64,000 nucleotides of DNA. It comes from an uncultured Bacilli bacterium (GTDB taxonomy: Bacteria > Bacillota_I > Bacilli_A > RF39 > UBA660). The DNA lies in NCBI GenBank assembly GCA_934167665.1, contig CAKPLN010000004.1:60698-124697 (forward strand), read 5' to 3'. The position numbers were made by a program, and so were the translations under genes. The notes beneath the pieces are model-generated. The model had not been told where the DNA came from, did no database searches, and saw only the letters and a program-made list of their open reading frames with translations. Every line of letters begins with the position of its first letter. Positions within the stretch are counted from its first letter, which is position 1. Below, one piece after another: positions 25,513 to 34,741 of the stretch.

Positions 25513-25650
25513 TTAGTTGCGCCAAAATGCAGCATAACAGCTATATTTTTCATATGATTTACAAACATAGTTTTTTACAATACTTAGGTTACTGTAAAAT
25601 ACGCTTCCATTGGCAATTACTAAGCATTTATTTTTTAAAGTAAATTCAGT
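25513..25650 (-). other. Open tail in another frame after the DUF11 gene
   Basis: Immediately beyond the DUF11 stop, a different frame stays open for about 45 codons on the minus strand and ends ...KYSCYAAFWRN then TAA. It lacks a start codon and a ribosome binding site and lies before the terminator, hence in the same transcript. It may be a former C-terminal extension of the DUF11 protein lost by frameshift in an A-run, or just chance. The rest of the gap 25401-25512 holds only the terminator. Confidence 0.35.
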
Positions 25651-25654
25651 ATTA

Positions 25655-26044
25655 CTAATTTTTCTTAACTTGAAAGGTAACAGTTTTATTTGATGTTGCT
25701 GGTATATCTGTTAAGGTAACAGTTAAGGTATGGGTATCTTCATCATAGTTATATTGTGATGTTTCAGCTTTAGTTCCATCGATATAAACACTGTCTGGTA
25801 CAAAACTTACTAAAGTTGTATCAATAATATCAGTTATTACTGGAGTAGCATAAGTCTCTGTTGCTTGATTATCTATTGTTATAGTATAAGTAAGAGGTCC
25901 ATTAACCCATGAAGTTTGATCAGCTGTTTTAGTAATAGTAAGACCTTCTATTAAAGCTACTACTGAGGCATCCGATGTAATAGAAGTTGCTAGGTTATTG
26001 TATGTACCAGTAGCAGTAGCAATATTTGTTAATTCTTTATCCAT
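25655..26044 (-). CDS. Small stand-alone DUF11 (beta-sandwich) protein
   Basis: The 129-residue protein has a strong ribosome binding site GGAGGTGA just upstream of ATG 26044. Residues about 33-127 form a DUF11/isopeptide-repeat domain (LTITKTADQTSWVNGPLTYT, TVTFQVKK). There is no signal peptide, membrane helix or sorting signal. DUF11 modules normally occur in long exported proteins, so a short leaderless version is unusual. It could be assembled from the mother cell onto a spore surface, an inference supported only by the spore-coat genes elsewhere in the window. Confidence 0.72.
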   Translation of the reverse strand: MDKELTNIATATGTYNNLATSITSDASVVALIEGLTITKTADQTSWVNGPLTYTITIDNQATETYATPVITDIIDTTLVSFVPDSVYIDGTKAETSQYNYDEDTHTLTVTLTDIPATSNKTVTFQVKKN

Positions 26045-26194
26045 AATTCACCTCCTACATAATTTTATGTATATATTTATAAATGAGTAATGATATTTAT
26101 AATAAGTATTTGTTATAAAGTTATTTATGTTTAATAAAATACATGTTATAATTACTATAGTAATACTAAAATAAATAGTAGAGGAGAATTTGAT

Positions 26195-26431
26195 ATGGGA
26201 AAAGATGAAAGTTCTTTAGAACTTGAAGAAATGTTTTTAGATAAAGATGCTTCTAAAAAGAGTAATGAAAATAGTAATGAAAAAGACTCTAATAAAGTAT
26301 TAATTAAGGATAATAAGAGTACTACTAAAGGCCGTAGTGATAGTGGTTATGGTAGTGTCTTTGGTATGGTTTTAGTAATAGTTGCGATTAGTTTTATAAT
26401 TACAGCTTTATTGATTAAGATGATGTCTTAG
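26195..26431 (+). CDS. Small single-pass membrane protein
   Basis: 78 residues: a charged Ser/Lys/Asp-rich N-terminal half, then a hydrophobic helix (about 53-75) close to the C-terminus, as in tail-anchored proteins. ATG 26195 follows AGAGGAGAA. A terminator follows. No family recognised. Confidence 0.65.
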   Translation: MGKDESSLELEEMFLDKDASKKSNENSNEKDSNKVLIKDNKSTTKGRSDSGYGSVFGMVLVIVAISFIITALLIKMMS

Positions 26432-26450
26432 GATATGTAATTTTATTTTG

Positions 26451-26477
26451 AACTAGTATTTTTTAATACTAGTTTTT
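26451..26477 (+). terminator. Intrinsic terminator
   Basis: AACTAGTATT (26451-26460) pairs perfectly with AATACTAGTT (26465-26474), loop TTTT, then T. Confidence 0.88.
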
Positions 26478-26506
26478 ATTTTGCATATAATTTTATGAGG
26501 TGAGTT

Positions 26507-27343
26507 ATGCAGACGTATATAGTTCAACCAGGAGATACGTTATATGGAATTAGTGGTCAATTTGGTGTTAGTATTGAAGATATAAAGTTAGAGAATAATT
26601 TGAGTTCTAATGTTTTAGTTGTTGGACAAGTATTAAAAATACCTAGTACATCTACTACTTCTTTATATGTTGTAAAGAAAGGTGATACTCTTTATTCTAT
26701 TGCGAGAAAGTATAATACTACAGTTGATGAATTAATTAGGTTAAATAATTTAAGTTCAAGGACTTTATCGGTAGGACAACAACTTAGGATCCCTATAAAT
26801 GTAGATAGTAGTACTTCTGATTATATTTTATATACTGTTAAAGTTGGAGATACACTTTATAAAATAGCTTCTAATAATGGTGTTAGTGTTTCTGATATAA
26901 AAGAATTAAATAATTTAAATAGTGATTTACTTTCGATTGGACAACAGTTAAAAATACCTATTTTACATGATGATAATGTGAGTGATAATTATCAAGATTA
27001 TATAGTACGTTTAGGAGATACTTTATATAAAATTGCTAAGAAATATGGTATGAGTGTTGAAGAGTTAATGAAGCTTAATAATTTAAAGGGAACAACTTTA
27101 ACAGTTGGTCAGGTACTTAAAGTAAAGCAAAATTATTATTCTAATATTCCTTTGGGAGCTAAATGTTATGGTAGTGGATATCAAGCTCCTAATTATTTAA
27201 CTTATGTTGTTAGAAAAGGAGATAATTTATATAGTATTGCGAGAAAATATGGTGTTAGTGTTGAAGATATAATGGAGTTAAATAATTTGAATAGTGATAA
27301 TTTAAGTATTGGTCAAATATTAAAAATTAAGGAGGTTGAATAA
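26507..27343 (+). CDS. Protein of five LysM domains
   Basis: The 278-residue protein is almost entirely LysM repeats, beginning near residues 4, 54, 108, 165 and 232. Each carries the Y-V-x-GDTLY-IA pattern and ends GQ-L-IP or similar (GQVLKIP, GQQLRIP, GQILKIKE). LysM binds N-acetylglucosamine-containing glycans such as peptidoglycan. There is no signal peptide, which fits spore-cortex/coat proteins such as SafA that are made in the mother cell. It is 4 bp upstream of the next gene and heads a three-gene operon with a cortex-lytic protein. Confidence 0.88.
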   Translation: MQTYIVQPGDTLYGISGQFGVSIEDIKLENNLSSNVLVVGQVLKIPSTSTTSLYVVKKGDTLYSIARKYNTTVDELIRLNNLSSRTLSVGQQLRIPINVDSSTSDYILYTVKVGDTLYKIASNNGVSVSDIKELNNLNSDLLSIGQQLKIPILHDDNVSDNYQDYIVRLGDTLYKIAKKYGMSVEELMKLNNLKGTTLTVGQVLKVKQNYYSNIPLGAKCYGSGYQAPNYLTYVVRKGDNLYSIARKYGVSVEDIMELNNLNSDNLSIGQILKIKEVE

Positions 27344-27347
27344 GTAA

Positions 27348-27767
27348 ATGCTTGTTAGTTTAAATGATTTTAAAAAGACGGATAGTTATCAACAATTTAT
27401 TAAAGAAAATCCAGCTGTTGGTTATTTGAAGGTACAGGTTTTTACAGCTTATGGTGCTATACCTATTGCAGATACTAATATTTTAATTACTAAAGATATT
27501 GGTGATGATAAGGTTGTTTTTTTTGAAGGAAAAACAGATTCTAGTGGAATAATTTCTGATATTGAATTACCGGCACCACCTATTAATAATTTGCCCGATC
27601 CCAATTCATTACCGCAATATACTTTGTATGATTTAACAGCTATTCATGTAGGATATGAAAGTATTAAAAAGTATTTGATTGGCATGTTTGGGGGTGTAGG
27701 AGTTATTCAGTATATTAAAATGACTCCTAAGATTGATTTGGATGATGGAGGCAGTAATGGCAATTAG
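27348..27767 (+). CDS. Small beta-rich protein of a spore cortex operon
   Basis: 139 residues; ATG 27348 follows GGAGGTTGAA. VGYLKVQVFTAYGAIPIADTN and LTAIHVGYES suggest a carboxypeptidase-regulatory-like beta-sandwich (transthyretin-like) fold. No signal peptide. It overlaps the start of the SpoIID/peptidoglycan-binding gene by 11 bp, so translation is coupled. Similar small proteins often precede SleC-like genes in sporulating Clostridia; function unknown. Confidence 0.72.
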   Translation: MLVSLNDFKKTDSYQQFIKENPAVGYLKVQVFTAYGAIPIADTNILITKDIGDDKVVFFEGKTDSSGIISDIELPAPPINNLPDPNSLPQYTLYDLTAIHVGYESIKKYLIGMFGGVGVIQYIKMTPKIDLDDGGSNGN

Positions 27768-29106
27768 AACACCTGTTGTACCAACAGAAATAGTTGTACA
27801 TTTGGGTGCTCCAGATGAGGCAGCTAGGAATATATCGGTACCATTTGTTGAATATATAAAAAATGTTGCGACAGGAGAAATTTATCCTAATTGGCCGCTA
27901 GACGCTATAAAGGCTAATGTATTAGCTCAAATATCATTTACTTTAAATAGAATTTATAATGAATGGTATCCATCAAAAGGATATGATTTTGATATTACTA
28001 GTGATCCAGCTTATGATCAAAGCTTTGTTGAGAATAGGCAATTCTTTGAAAAAGTATCACAGGTAGTTGATGATTTATTTAATAATTATATTGTTTATAA
28101 TGGTCAAGTTCAGCCTTTTTTTGCAATGTATTGTGATGGTAGACATACAACTTGTGATGGATTATCTCAGTGGGGAAGTGTTGAACTAGCAAAACAGGGT
28201 TTAGGACCTTTAGAGATATTAAAAGAATATTATGGTGATGATATTAAAATTATTTATAATGCTCCTGTTAGTGCTAATATTAGGACTTATCCAGGCTTTT
28301 TAGTACAACTTGGAACAGCTGGAGACTTTGTTAGAATGATTAATATAGAACTAAATAGAATAGGTCAAAATTATCCAGAAATACCAGTTATTACTAATGA
28401 TAGTCCATATTTTACTGTTGAAACAGAAAGAGCTGTTAAAAAATTTCAAGAGATTTTCAATTTAGAGGCTGATGGAATCGTTGATAAAGCAACTTGGTAT
28501 AAAATCAAGCATATATATAATGCGGTTAAAAGATTATCTGATTTATATTCAGAGGGAATATCAGAAAAAGAAGCTTCACTTTTATTTAAAACACAATTGG
28601 AAGTTGGGGATACTGGGCAATATATAAATACCTTAAATTACTATTTAAATGTTATTTCTTATTTTGATTCATCTATTCCTTTTCTTAATCTAACCGGAGA
28701 TACGTTTACTGACAATACTAGACAAGTTGTTAGTGCCTTTCAAAGTGCTTATGGGCTTAAGGTAACTGGAATTGTTGATGCTATTACTTGGAGAATATTA
28801 AAAGACGTTTATGCTCAAACGTTAAAAGATATACCTAGAGAATATTTTCAATCACTTAATGAATTTTATCCTGGAAGATTCTTATCTGAAGGAATGACGG
28901 GTGATGATATTATAAATTTACAAAATTTCTTGTATATAATCTGTCAAAAAACTAAAAGTATTCCAGGAATTGTTATTAATGGCGTTTTTGATAATTTAAC
29001 TAAACAATCTGTTAAAAGTATACAAAGACGTTATAATTTAGAAGAAAATGGAATTGTAAGCCCAATTGTTTGGTATAGAATTGTTGAACTTTCTAAACAA
29101 TCTTAA
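27757..29106 (+). CDS. SleC-like spore cortex-lytic protein (SpoIID fold plus peptidoglycan-binding domains)
   Basis: ATG 27757 is supported by GGAGG at 27747-27752. The 449-residue protein carries a SpoIID/LytB-type domain (about 20-170) with NVLAQISFTLNRIYNEW and GLSQWGSVELAKQG. Peptidoglycan_binding_1 modules follow, showing the signature TVETERAVKKFQEIFNL-type helix near 230, VVSAFQSAYGLKVTG near 325 and SVKSIQRRYNLEENG near 425. SleC of Clostridium perfringens has this combination and is a cortex-lytic lytic transglycosylase at germination. No signal peptide, in line with mother-cell synthesis. The family is clear; activity is inferred. Confidence 0.85.
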   Translation: MAIRTPVVPTEIVVHLGAPDEAARNISVPFVEYIKNVATGEIYPNWPLDAIKANVLAQISFTLNRIYNEWYPSKGYDFDITSDPAYDQSFVENRQFFEKVSQVVDDLFNNYIVYNGQVQPFFAMYCDGRHTTCDGLSQWGSVELAKQGLGPLEILKEYYGDDIKIIYNAPVSANIRTYPGFLVQLGTAGDFVRMINIELNRIGQNYPEIPVITNDSPYFTVETERAVKKFQEIFNLEADGIVDKATWYKIKHIYNAVKRLSDLYSEGISEKEASLLFKTQLEVGDTGQYINTLNYYLNVISYFDSSIPFLNLTGDTFTDNTRQVVSAFQSAYGLKVTGIVDAITWRILKDVYAQTLKDIPREYFQSLNEFYPGRFLSEGMTGDDIINLQNFLYIICQKTKSIPGIVINGVFDNLTKQSVKSIQRRYNLEENGIVSPIVWYRIVELSKQS

Positions 29107-29125
29107 GACTAGTAATAGTCTTTTT
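29105..29125 (+). terminator. Intrinsic terminator of the cortex operon
   Basis: AAGACTA (29105-29111) pairs with TAGTCTT (29116-29122), then T tract. Confidence 0.75.
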
Positions 29126-29195
29126 CCTTTGTAATCTAAATGAAATTATGATAAATTAAATATGTAGTACAGTTATAAACTAGTTAGGAGAAGAC

Positions 29196-30155
29196 ATGGA
29201 GAAAATTAAATTAGTTATATTGAAGTACTTAAAGAAGAGAAAAGAAAAAGTAATAGTTGATTTAATAATTAAAAATTATAATAAGAGTAATTTTTATATA
29301 GCTTTAGTATTTAATACAAAAATAGAGAAATTTAAAGTTTTATTTATACCTTTAGATGCTTCTTTATATAATATTTCAGAATACGTCTGTTATCAGTTTA
29401 TTAGTATTACGTTAGTTAATTATATATTAGAGACTATTTATAATGCTAAAGATAGATATAGTGATCCTATTGTTAGAGATAAAACTAATAAAAATATTAC
29501 AAATTATTATATAGAAATTAATACTTATGTTGGATCAGAAAATTATACATTTAAAACAACTAAGTATATTCCTAAAGAATGGATTTATTTTTATGAAGTT
29601 ATAGTGATTTTATTTGAACATATTCCTAATGTTATGAATGGTTTATGTGAAGAGATATTAGCTGTATTAGATAATAGAGAAGATATGATTGAATATCAAA
29701 AATCGATTGATTTTAATATTTTTACTGATGATATTGAAAAAGAATTTGGAACGTGTTCATTACTTGATGTTTCTTATTTAGAAAAAGTTAATGGAATGTA
29801 TTTTGCTATTATAGATAATCAGTTAGTTATTGCTCAGTATATTACTTTTAAAAATATTTTGAATTTGTATTGTACTGATAGTCAATATAATAAGTATTTT
29901 TATACACTTATAGTAGCTATTAGGAATGATGATTTTAAGAGTTTTTATAAGATTATGGTAGTTGATAATATTGATGATTTTGATGATAATAGATTAATTA
30001 AATATTATTTATGTTATGGTATTCATAATAATTGTTTTGAAATTATAGATGGGTCTTGTGTATCATTATTACCTATAAGTAAATATAGAGATGGTTTAAT
30101 AAGAATTATAGGGGATAAAGCAGAAGAATTAGAGAAAATAATAGAGGAAGTTTAA
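29196..30155 (+). CDS. Uncharacterised cytoplasmic protein (319 aa)
   Basis: ATG 29196 follows GGAGAAG. A mixed alpha/beta protein rich in Ile, Tyr and Asn with no membrane segment or signal. IVDLIIKNYNKSNFYIALVF at the start and FYEVIVILFEHIPNVMNGLCEEIL in the middle look structured, but no motif is recognised. It lies just upstream of the CIRCE promoter of htpG and ends before it. Confidence 0.7.
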   Translation: MEKIKLVILKYLKKRKEKVIVDLIIKNYNKSNFYIALVFNTKIEKFKVLFIPLDASLYNISEYVCYQFISITLVNYILETIYNAKDRYSDPIVRDKTNKNITNYYIEINTYVGSENYTFKTTKYIPKEWIYFYEVIVILFEHIPNVMNGLCEEILAVLDNREDMIEYQKSIDFNIFTDDIEKEFGTCSLLDVSYLEKVNGMYFAIIDNQLVIAQYITFKNILNLYCTDSQYNKYFYTLIVAIRNDDFKSFYKIMVVDNIDDFDDNRLIKYYLCYGIHNNCFEIIDGSCVSLLPISKYRDGLIRIIGDKAEELEKIIEEV

Positions 30156-30168
30156 ACTTCTTTTTCTT

Positions 30169-30210
30169 TTAGCACTCATACTTGACAATTGCTAAAAGAA
30201 GTGCTATAAG
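30169..30210 (+). promoter_or_regulatory. CIRCE operator overlapping the htpG promoter
   Basis: TTAGCACTC (30169-30177), 9-bp spacer, AATTGCTAA (30187-30195; 7 of 9 match the consensus right arm). TTGACA (30182-30187) lies inside the operator and TATAAG (30205-30210) is 17 bp on. Geometry is identical to that at clpB and hsp20. Confidence 0.85.
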
Positions 30211-30244
30211 TTAAGTGTAATAGAAATTTAAGGAGATGATTTGC

Positions 30245-32131
30245 ATGGCAAAGAAAGAGTTTAAGTCTGAGTCTAAAAGATTATTAGATTTAATGATTAA
30301 TTCTATTTATACAAATAAAGATATATTTTTAAGAGAGTTAATATCTAATGCATCTGATGCAATAGATAAGTTATATTATCGTTCTTTAACTGATAAGAAT
30401 GTAAAAGTTAATAAGGAAGATTTAGCTATTAATTTAGCTTTTGATGAAGAAAAACGTACTATAACTATTACTGATAATGGTTGTGGTATGACTAAGGAAG
30501 AACTTGAAAATAATTTAGGTACTATAGCTAAGAGTGGTTCTTTAAACTTTAAGGAAAATATTTCTAAAGAAGATAAAGTAAATATTATTGGACAATTTGG
30601 TGTTGGATTTTATTCAGCATTTATGGTTAGTGATAAAATAACTGTTACTTCTAGGAGTATTGATAGTGATGAATGCTATGTATGGGAAAGTGAAGGAGCA
30701 GATGGTTATACTATTGAAAAATCTAAGAATAAAGATGCTAAAGTAGGTACAGAGATAGTTTTACATATTAAAGAAGATACTGATGAAGAAGATTATAGTA
30801 AGTACTTAAATGAATATGAATTAAAGAGTTTAGTTAAGAAATATTCTGATTATATTAGTTTCCCAATTAAAATGGAATGTACACATCATGAATTAAAAGA
30901 TGAAGAAAAACATGAATATGAAGATCATAAATGTATAGAAACATTAAATAGTATGGTTCCTATTTGGAAGAAAAATAAGAATGATGTTACTGACAGTGAT
31001 TATGAAAACTTCTATATGGATAAATTTAGTGATTATGATAAGCCATTAAAAGTTATATCTTCTTCTGTTGAGGGAATGTGTTCATATAAAGCTTTATTAT
31101 TTATACCTAGTCATGCTCCATATGACTACTATACTCAAGATTATGAAAAGGGACTTAGTCTATATTCTAATGGAGTTTTAATAATGGAGCGTTGTGCTGA
31201 TTTATTACCTGATTATTTTAGCTTTGTTAAGGGTATTGTTGATACTGAAGATTTATCACTTAATATTTCAAGAGAAATGTTACAAGAGTCTCATAGCTTA
31301 AAATTAATTGCTAAGAATATCGAAAGTAAGATTCGTAAAGAATTAGAAGATATGTTAAAGAATGATAGAGAAAAATATGAATCTTTCTTTAAAACATTTG
31401 GTGTTCAATTAAAGTATGGAGTTTATAATAACTATGGTGCTGATAAAGAAAAATTACAAGACTTAGTTATGTTCCATTCTTCTAAAAAAGATAAGCTTAT
31501 TACTTTAAAAGAATATGTTGATAATATGAAAGATGGTCAAGATACAATCTATTATGCATCTGGAGCTAGTGTTGCTAAGATTGATATGTTACCACAAGTA
31601 GAACAAGTAAAAGATAAGGATTTTGATATATTATATTTAACAGAATATGTTGATCAATTTACAATTACTGCTATTCAAGAATATGAAGGTAAGAAGTTTG
31701 TGAATGTAGAGAGTGAAGATTTAAACTTAGAGAGTGAAGAAGAAAAAGAAACAACTAAGAAAGTAAATGAAGATAACTCAGACTTATTACAAGCTATGAA
31801 GGATGAAATTAAAGAAGTTAGTGAAGTTAAATTTACTAATAAATTGAAAAAACATCCAGTATGCTTAACTAGTAAGGGAGACGTTTCAATAGAGATGCAA
31901 AAGGTATTTGATGCTATGCCTAATGATATGGGTATTAAAGCTCAAATGATACTTGAAGTAAATGAAAAGCATGAAATAGCTAAGAAATTAAAAGATTTAT
32001 ATAAAAATGATCATGATGAATTCATTAAGTATACAAAGATTTTATATGCAGAAGCACGTATGATTGCTGGTCTTCCTATTGATAATCCTACAGAGATTTC
32101 TACATTGATATGTGATGTTATTGCTAAGTAG
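30245..32131 (+). CDS. htpG: Hsp90-family chaperone HtpG
   Basis: ATG 30245 follows AAGGAGATGA; an in-frame start 9 bp upstream overlaps the ribosome binding site. The 628-residue protein has the GHKL ATPase N-domain with ELISNASDAIDKL (about 31), DNGCGMTKEEL (about 78) and GQFGVGFYSAFMV (about 117), then the Hsp90 middle domain with NISREMLQES. An ATP-dependent chaperone of the heat response. In Bacillus subtilis htpG is not a HrcA target; here the CIRCE element places it in that regulon. Confidence 0.97.
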   Translation: MAKKEFKSESKRLLDLMINSIYTNKDIFLRELISNASDAIDKLYYRSLTDKNVKVNKEDLAINLAFDEEKRTITITDNGCGMTKEELENNLGTIAKSGSLNFKENISKEDKVNIIGQFGVGFYSAFMVSDKITVTSRSIDSDECYVWESEGADGYTIEKSKNKDAKVGTEIVLHIKEDTDEEDYSKYLNEYELKSLVKKYSDYISFPIKMECTHHELKDEEKHEYEDHKCIETLNSMVPIWKKNKNDVTDSDYENFYMDKFSDYDKPLKVISSSVEGMCSYKALLFIPSHAPYDYYTQDYEKGLSLYSNGVLIMERCADLLPDYFSFVKGIVDTEDLSLNISREMLQESHSLKLIAKNIESKIRKELEDMLKNDREKYESFFKTFGVQLKYGVYNNYGADKEKLQDLVMFHSSKKDKLITLKEYVDNMKDGQDTIYYASGASVAKIDMLPQVEQVKDKDFDILYLTEYVDQFTITAIQEYEGKKFVNVESEDLNLESEEEKETTKKVNEDNSDLLQAMKDEIKEVSEVKFTNKLKKHPVCLTSKGDVSIEMQKVFDAMPNDMGIKAQMILEVNEKHEIAKKLKDLYKNDHDEFIKYTKILYAEARMIAGLPIDNPTEISTLICDVIAK

Positions 32132-32163
32132 AAAGTATAATTTAGTATAATTTATTAACAAAG

Positions 32164-32202
32164 AGTAAAGTACATTAAAATTTTAGTACTTTGCTTTTTT
32201 TT
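32164..32202 (+). terminator. Intrinsic terminator after htpG
   Basis: AGTAAAGTAC (32164-32173) pairs with GTACTTTGCT (32186-32195) with one wobble, then a long T tract. Confidence 0.82.
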
Positions 32203-32260
32203 CTAGATTTATTTTGTGTATTAAGATATAATTAGTTATTATAGGGTTGGAGGCTTGTGT

Positions 32261-34600
32261 ATGGCTAAGTTATCAAAAAATGAATTAATAAAAATGAATA
32301 AGTATTTTATGGCACTTAATTATTTATCTGTTGCTCAATTATATTTACTGGATAATCCATTACTTAAAAGAGGTTTAGTAATTACAGATATAAAGCCTAA
32401 TGTTGTTGGACACTGGGGAACAGCTCCTGGACAGAATTTTATTTATATGCATTTAAATAGAATAATTAAGAAAAATAATTTGAATATGTTATATATTTCT
32501 GGACCTGGTCATGGTGGACAAGCTATGATTGCTAATGATTATTTAGAGGGAGTGTATTCTAAATTTTATCCTGAAATTACGGAAGATGAAGCGGGACTTA
32601 AAAAATTGTTTAAACAGTTTAGTTTCCCAGGAGGAGTATCTTCTCATGTGGCACCTGAAACACCTGGATCAATTCATGAAGGTGGAGAACTTGGGTATAG
32701 TTTATCACATGCAGCTGGAGCTGTACTTGATAATAGTGATTTAATAGTTGCTTGCGTTGTAGGAGATGGTGAAGCAGAAACTGGTCCTCTTGCTTGTAGT
32801 TGGCATATTAATAAATTTTTAAATTATAAAGATGATGGTGTTGTTTTACCAATATTACATCGTAATGGTTATAAAATTGCTAATCCTACCGTTTTTGGTA
32901 GAATGAGTCATGAAGAGATTGAAGATTTCTTTTATGGATATGGATGGAAACCTTACTTTGTAACTGGTAGTGATCCTATAAAAATGCATGAAGAAATGGC
33001 TATGGTTATGGATAAAGTAGTTAATGATATTATGCGTTATAAAAAAAGTGGTAAAGGACAATTACCGGTTATAGTACTTACTACACCTAAAGGATGGACT
33101 GGTCCTAAGGAAGTTTCTTCTAAAAAAATAGAAGGTAGTTTTAGAGCTCATCAAGTACCTATACCTATTACTAGAGAACAGCCAGGAAATTTAAAATTAT
33201 TAGAAAAATGGTTACTTAGTTATCATCCAGAAGAATTATTTGATGATAATGGTAAACTAAATAAAGAGTTAAAAGAGTTATGTCCGCCATTAGATAAATG
33301 TATGGGTTATAATAAACATGCTAATGGAGGATTATTACTTAAAGAGATAATTACACCAAATTGGGGAAATTATGCTTTAGAAATAGCTAAACCTGGTTCA
33401 GTAATAGCACAGGATACAATGGAACTTGGTAATTATATTAGAGATTTATTTATTCTTAATAAGGATAATAAAAATTTCCGTATTTTTGGCCCAGATGAAG
33501 CATTATCTAATCGTTTTAATCATGTGTTTGAAGCTGAGAAGAGAACTTGGAATTATAAAACAAAAAGTGATGATGAGTTTTTAGCGACTAATGGTAGAGT
33601 GATGGATTCTTATCTTTCTGAACATTTATGTGAAGGTATGTTAGAGGGATATTTACTTACAGGTCGATATGGCTTTATTCATAGTTATGAGGCGTTTGTT
33701 AGAATTGTTGATTCTATGGCTAGTCAACATGCTAAGTGGTTAAAGGTTTGTAATCAGATCCCTTGGAGAGCACCAATTGCGTCACTTAACTTTTTATTAG
33801 TATCACATGTTTTTCAACAGGATCATAATGGTTATACTCATCAAGATCCGGGCTTTTTAAATCATTTGGTTACTAAAAAAGCAGATATAGTTAGAATGTA
33901 TTTGCCACCGGATACTAACTGTTTACTTTCTTGTTTTGATCATTGTATTAAAACTAAAAATTACGTAAATGTTATTGTAGCTTCTAAACATCCTAGACCT
34001 CAATGGTTAACATTTGAACAAGCTAGAAAACATTGCGCTAAGGGTATTGGTATTTTTAATTTTGCTAGTAACGACAATGGTAATCCTGATATAGTATTAG
34101 CTTGTTGTGGGGAAACTCCTACTTTGGAAGTTATGGGTGCTGTTGATATTTTAAGAAAATCAATACATGGAATTAAGATTAGAGTAGTTAATGTTGTTGA
34201 TTTAATGAAATTACAATCTCCAGAAACACATCCTCATGGTATGTCTAACCAAGACTATGATGCTATTTTCACAAAAGACAAACCAATTATCTTTAATTTT
34301 CATGGCTATCCATCACTTATTCATCAATTAACATATAAACGTCATAATAAAAATTTACATGTTCATGGATATAATGAAGAGGGAACAATTACAACTACTT
34401 TTGATATCCGTGTTCAAAATGAAATCGATAGATTCCATTTAGTAATAGCGGCATTAAAAGAAATACCAAGATATGCAGATAGTTCTAAAGCTTTAATTGA
34501 TTGGTGTTATGATATGTTAGAAAAGCATAAACAATACATTAGAGAATATGGTGAAGATATGCCTTATATAAAAGATTGGAAATGGGATATTAATAAATAA
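32261..34600 (+). CDS. xfp: Xylulose-5-phosphate/fructose-6-phosphate phosphoketolase
   Basis: ATG 32261 is chosen with GGAGG at 32249-32253. The 779-residue thiamine-diphosphate enzyme splits xylulose-5-phosphate (and usually fructose-6-phosphate) with phosphate into acetyl phosphate and an aldose phosphate. Family motifs: HWGTAPGQNFIY (about 45), SGPGHGGQAM (about 80), GELGYSLSHAAG (about 145), and the TPP-binding VVGDGEAETGP (about 165). Acetyl phosphate would feed ATP through acetate kinase, as in heterofermentative bacteria. It has no partner genes nearby. The length is the family standard. Confidence 0.97.
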   Translation: MAKLSKNELIKMNKYFMALNYLSVAQLYLLDNPLLKRGLVITDIKPNVVGHWGTAPGQNFIYMHLNRIIKKNNLNMLYISGPGHGGQAMIANDYLEGVYSKFYPEITEDEAGLKKLFKQFSFPGGVSSHVAPETPGSIHEGGELGYSLSHAAGAVLDNSDLIVACVVGDGEAETGPLACSWHINKFLNYKDDGVVLPILHRNGYKIANPTVFGRMSHEEIEDFFYGYGWKPYFVTGSDPIKMHEEMAMVMDKVVNDIMRYKKSGKGQLPVIVLTTPKGWTGPKEVSSKKIEGSFRAHQVPIPITREQPGNLKLLEKWLLSYHPEELFDDNGKLNKELKELCPPLDKCMGYNKHANGGLLLKEIITPNWGNYALEIAKPGSVIAQDTMELGNYIRDLFILNKDNKNFRIFGPDEALSNRFNHVFEAEKRTWNYKTKSDDEFLATNGRVMDSYLSEHLCEGMLEGYLLTGRYGFIHSYEAFVRIVDSMASQHAKWLKVCNQIPWRAPIASLNFLLVSHVFQQDHNGYTHQDPGFLNHLVTKKADIVRMYLPPDTNCLLSCFDHCIKTKNYVNVIVASKHPRPQWLTFEQARKHCAKGIGIFNFASNDNGNPDIVLACCGETPTLEVMGAVDILRKSIHGIKIRVVNVVDLMKLQSPETHPHGMSNQDYDAIFTKDKPIIFNFHGYPSLIHQLTYKRHNKNLHVHGYNEEGTITTTFDIRVQNEIDRFHLVIAALKEIPRYADSSKALIDWCYDMLEKHKQYIREYGEDMPYIKDWKWDINK

Positions 34601-34670
34601 TTTTTAGTATTATTTTTGATTTATTGAACATCATATTATTGTGAAATACAATTAAAAAATATTTAATTTT

Positions 34671-34712
34671 TTAGCACTTTAGCTTGACAAGTGCTAACGA
34701 AAGTGGTATAAC
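34671..34712 (+). promoter_or_regulatory. CIRCE operator overlapping the hsp20 promoter
   Basis: TTAGCACTT (34671-34679), 9-bp spacer, AAGTGCTAA (34689-34697): a perfect 9-bp inverted repeat. TTGACA (34684-34689) is inside it; TATAAC (34707-34712) is 17 bp downstream. Confidence 0.92.
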
Positions 34713-34741
34713 ATAATTGTAAACGAAAGGAAATGATATAT

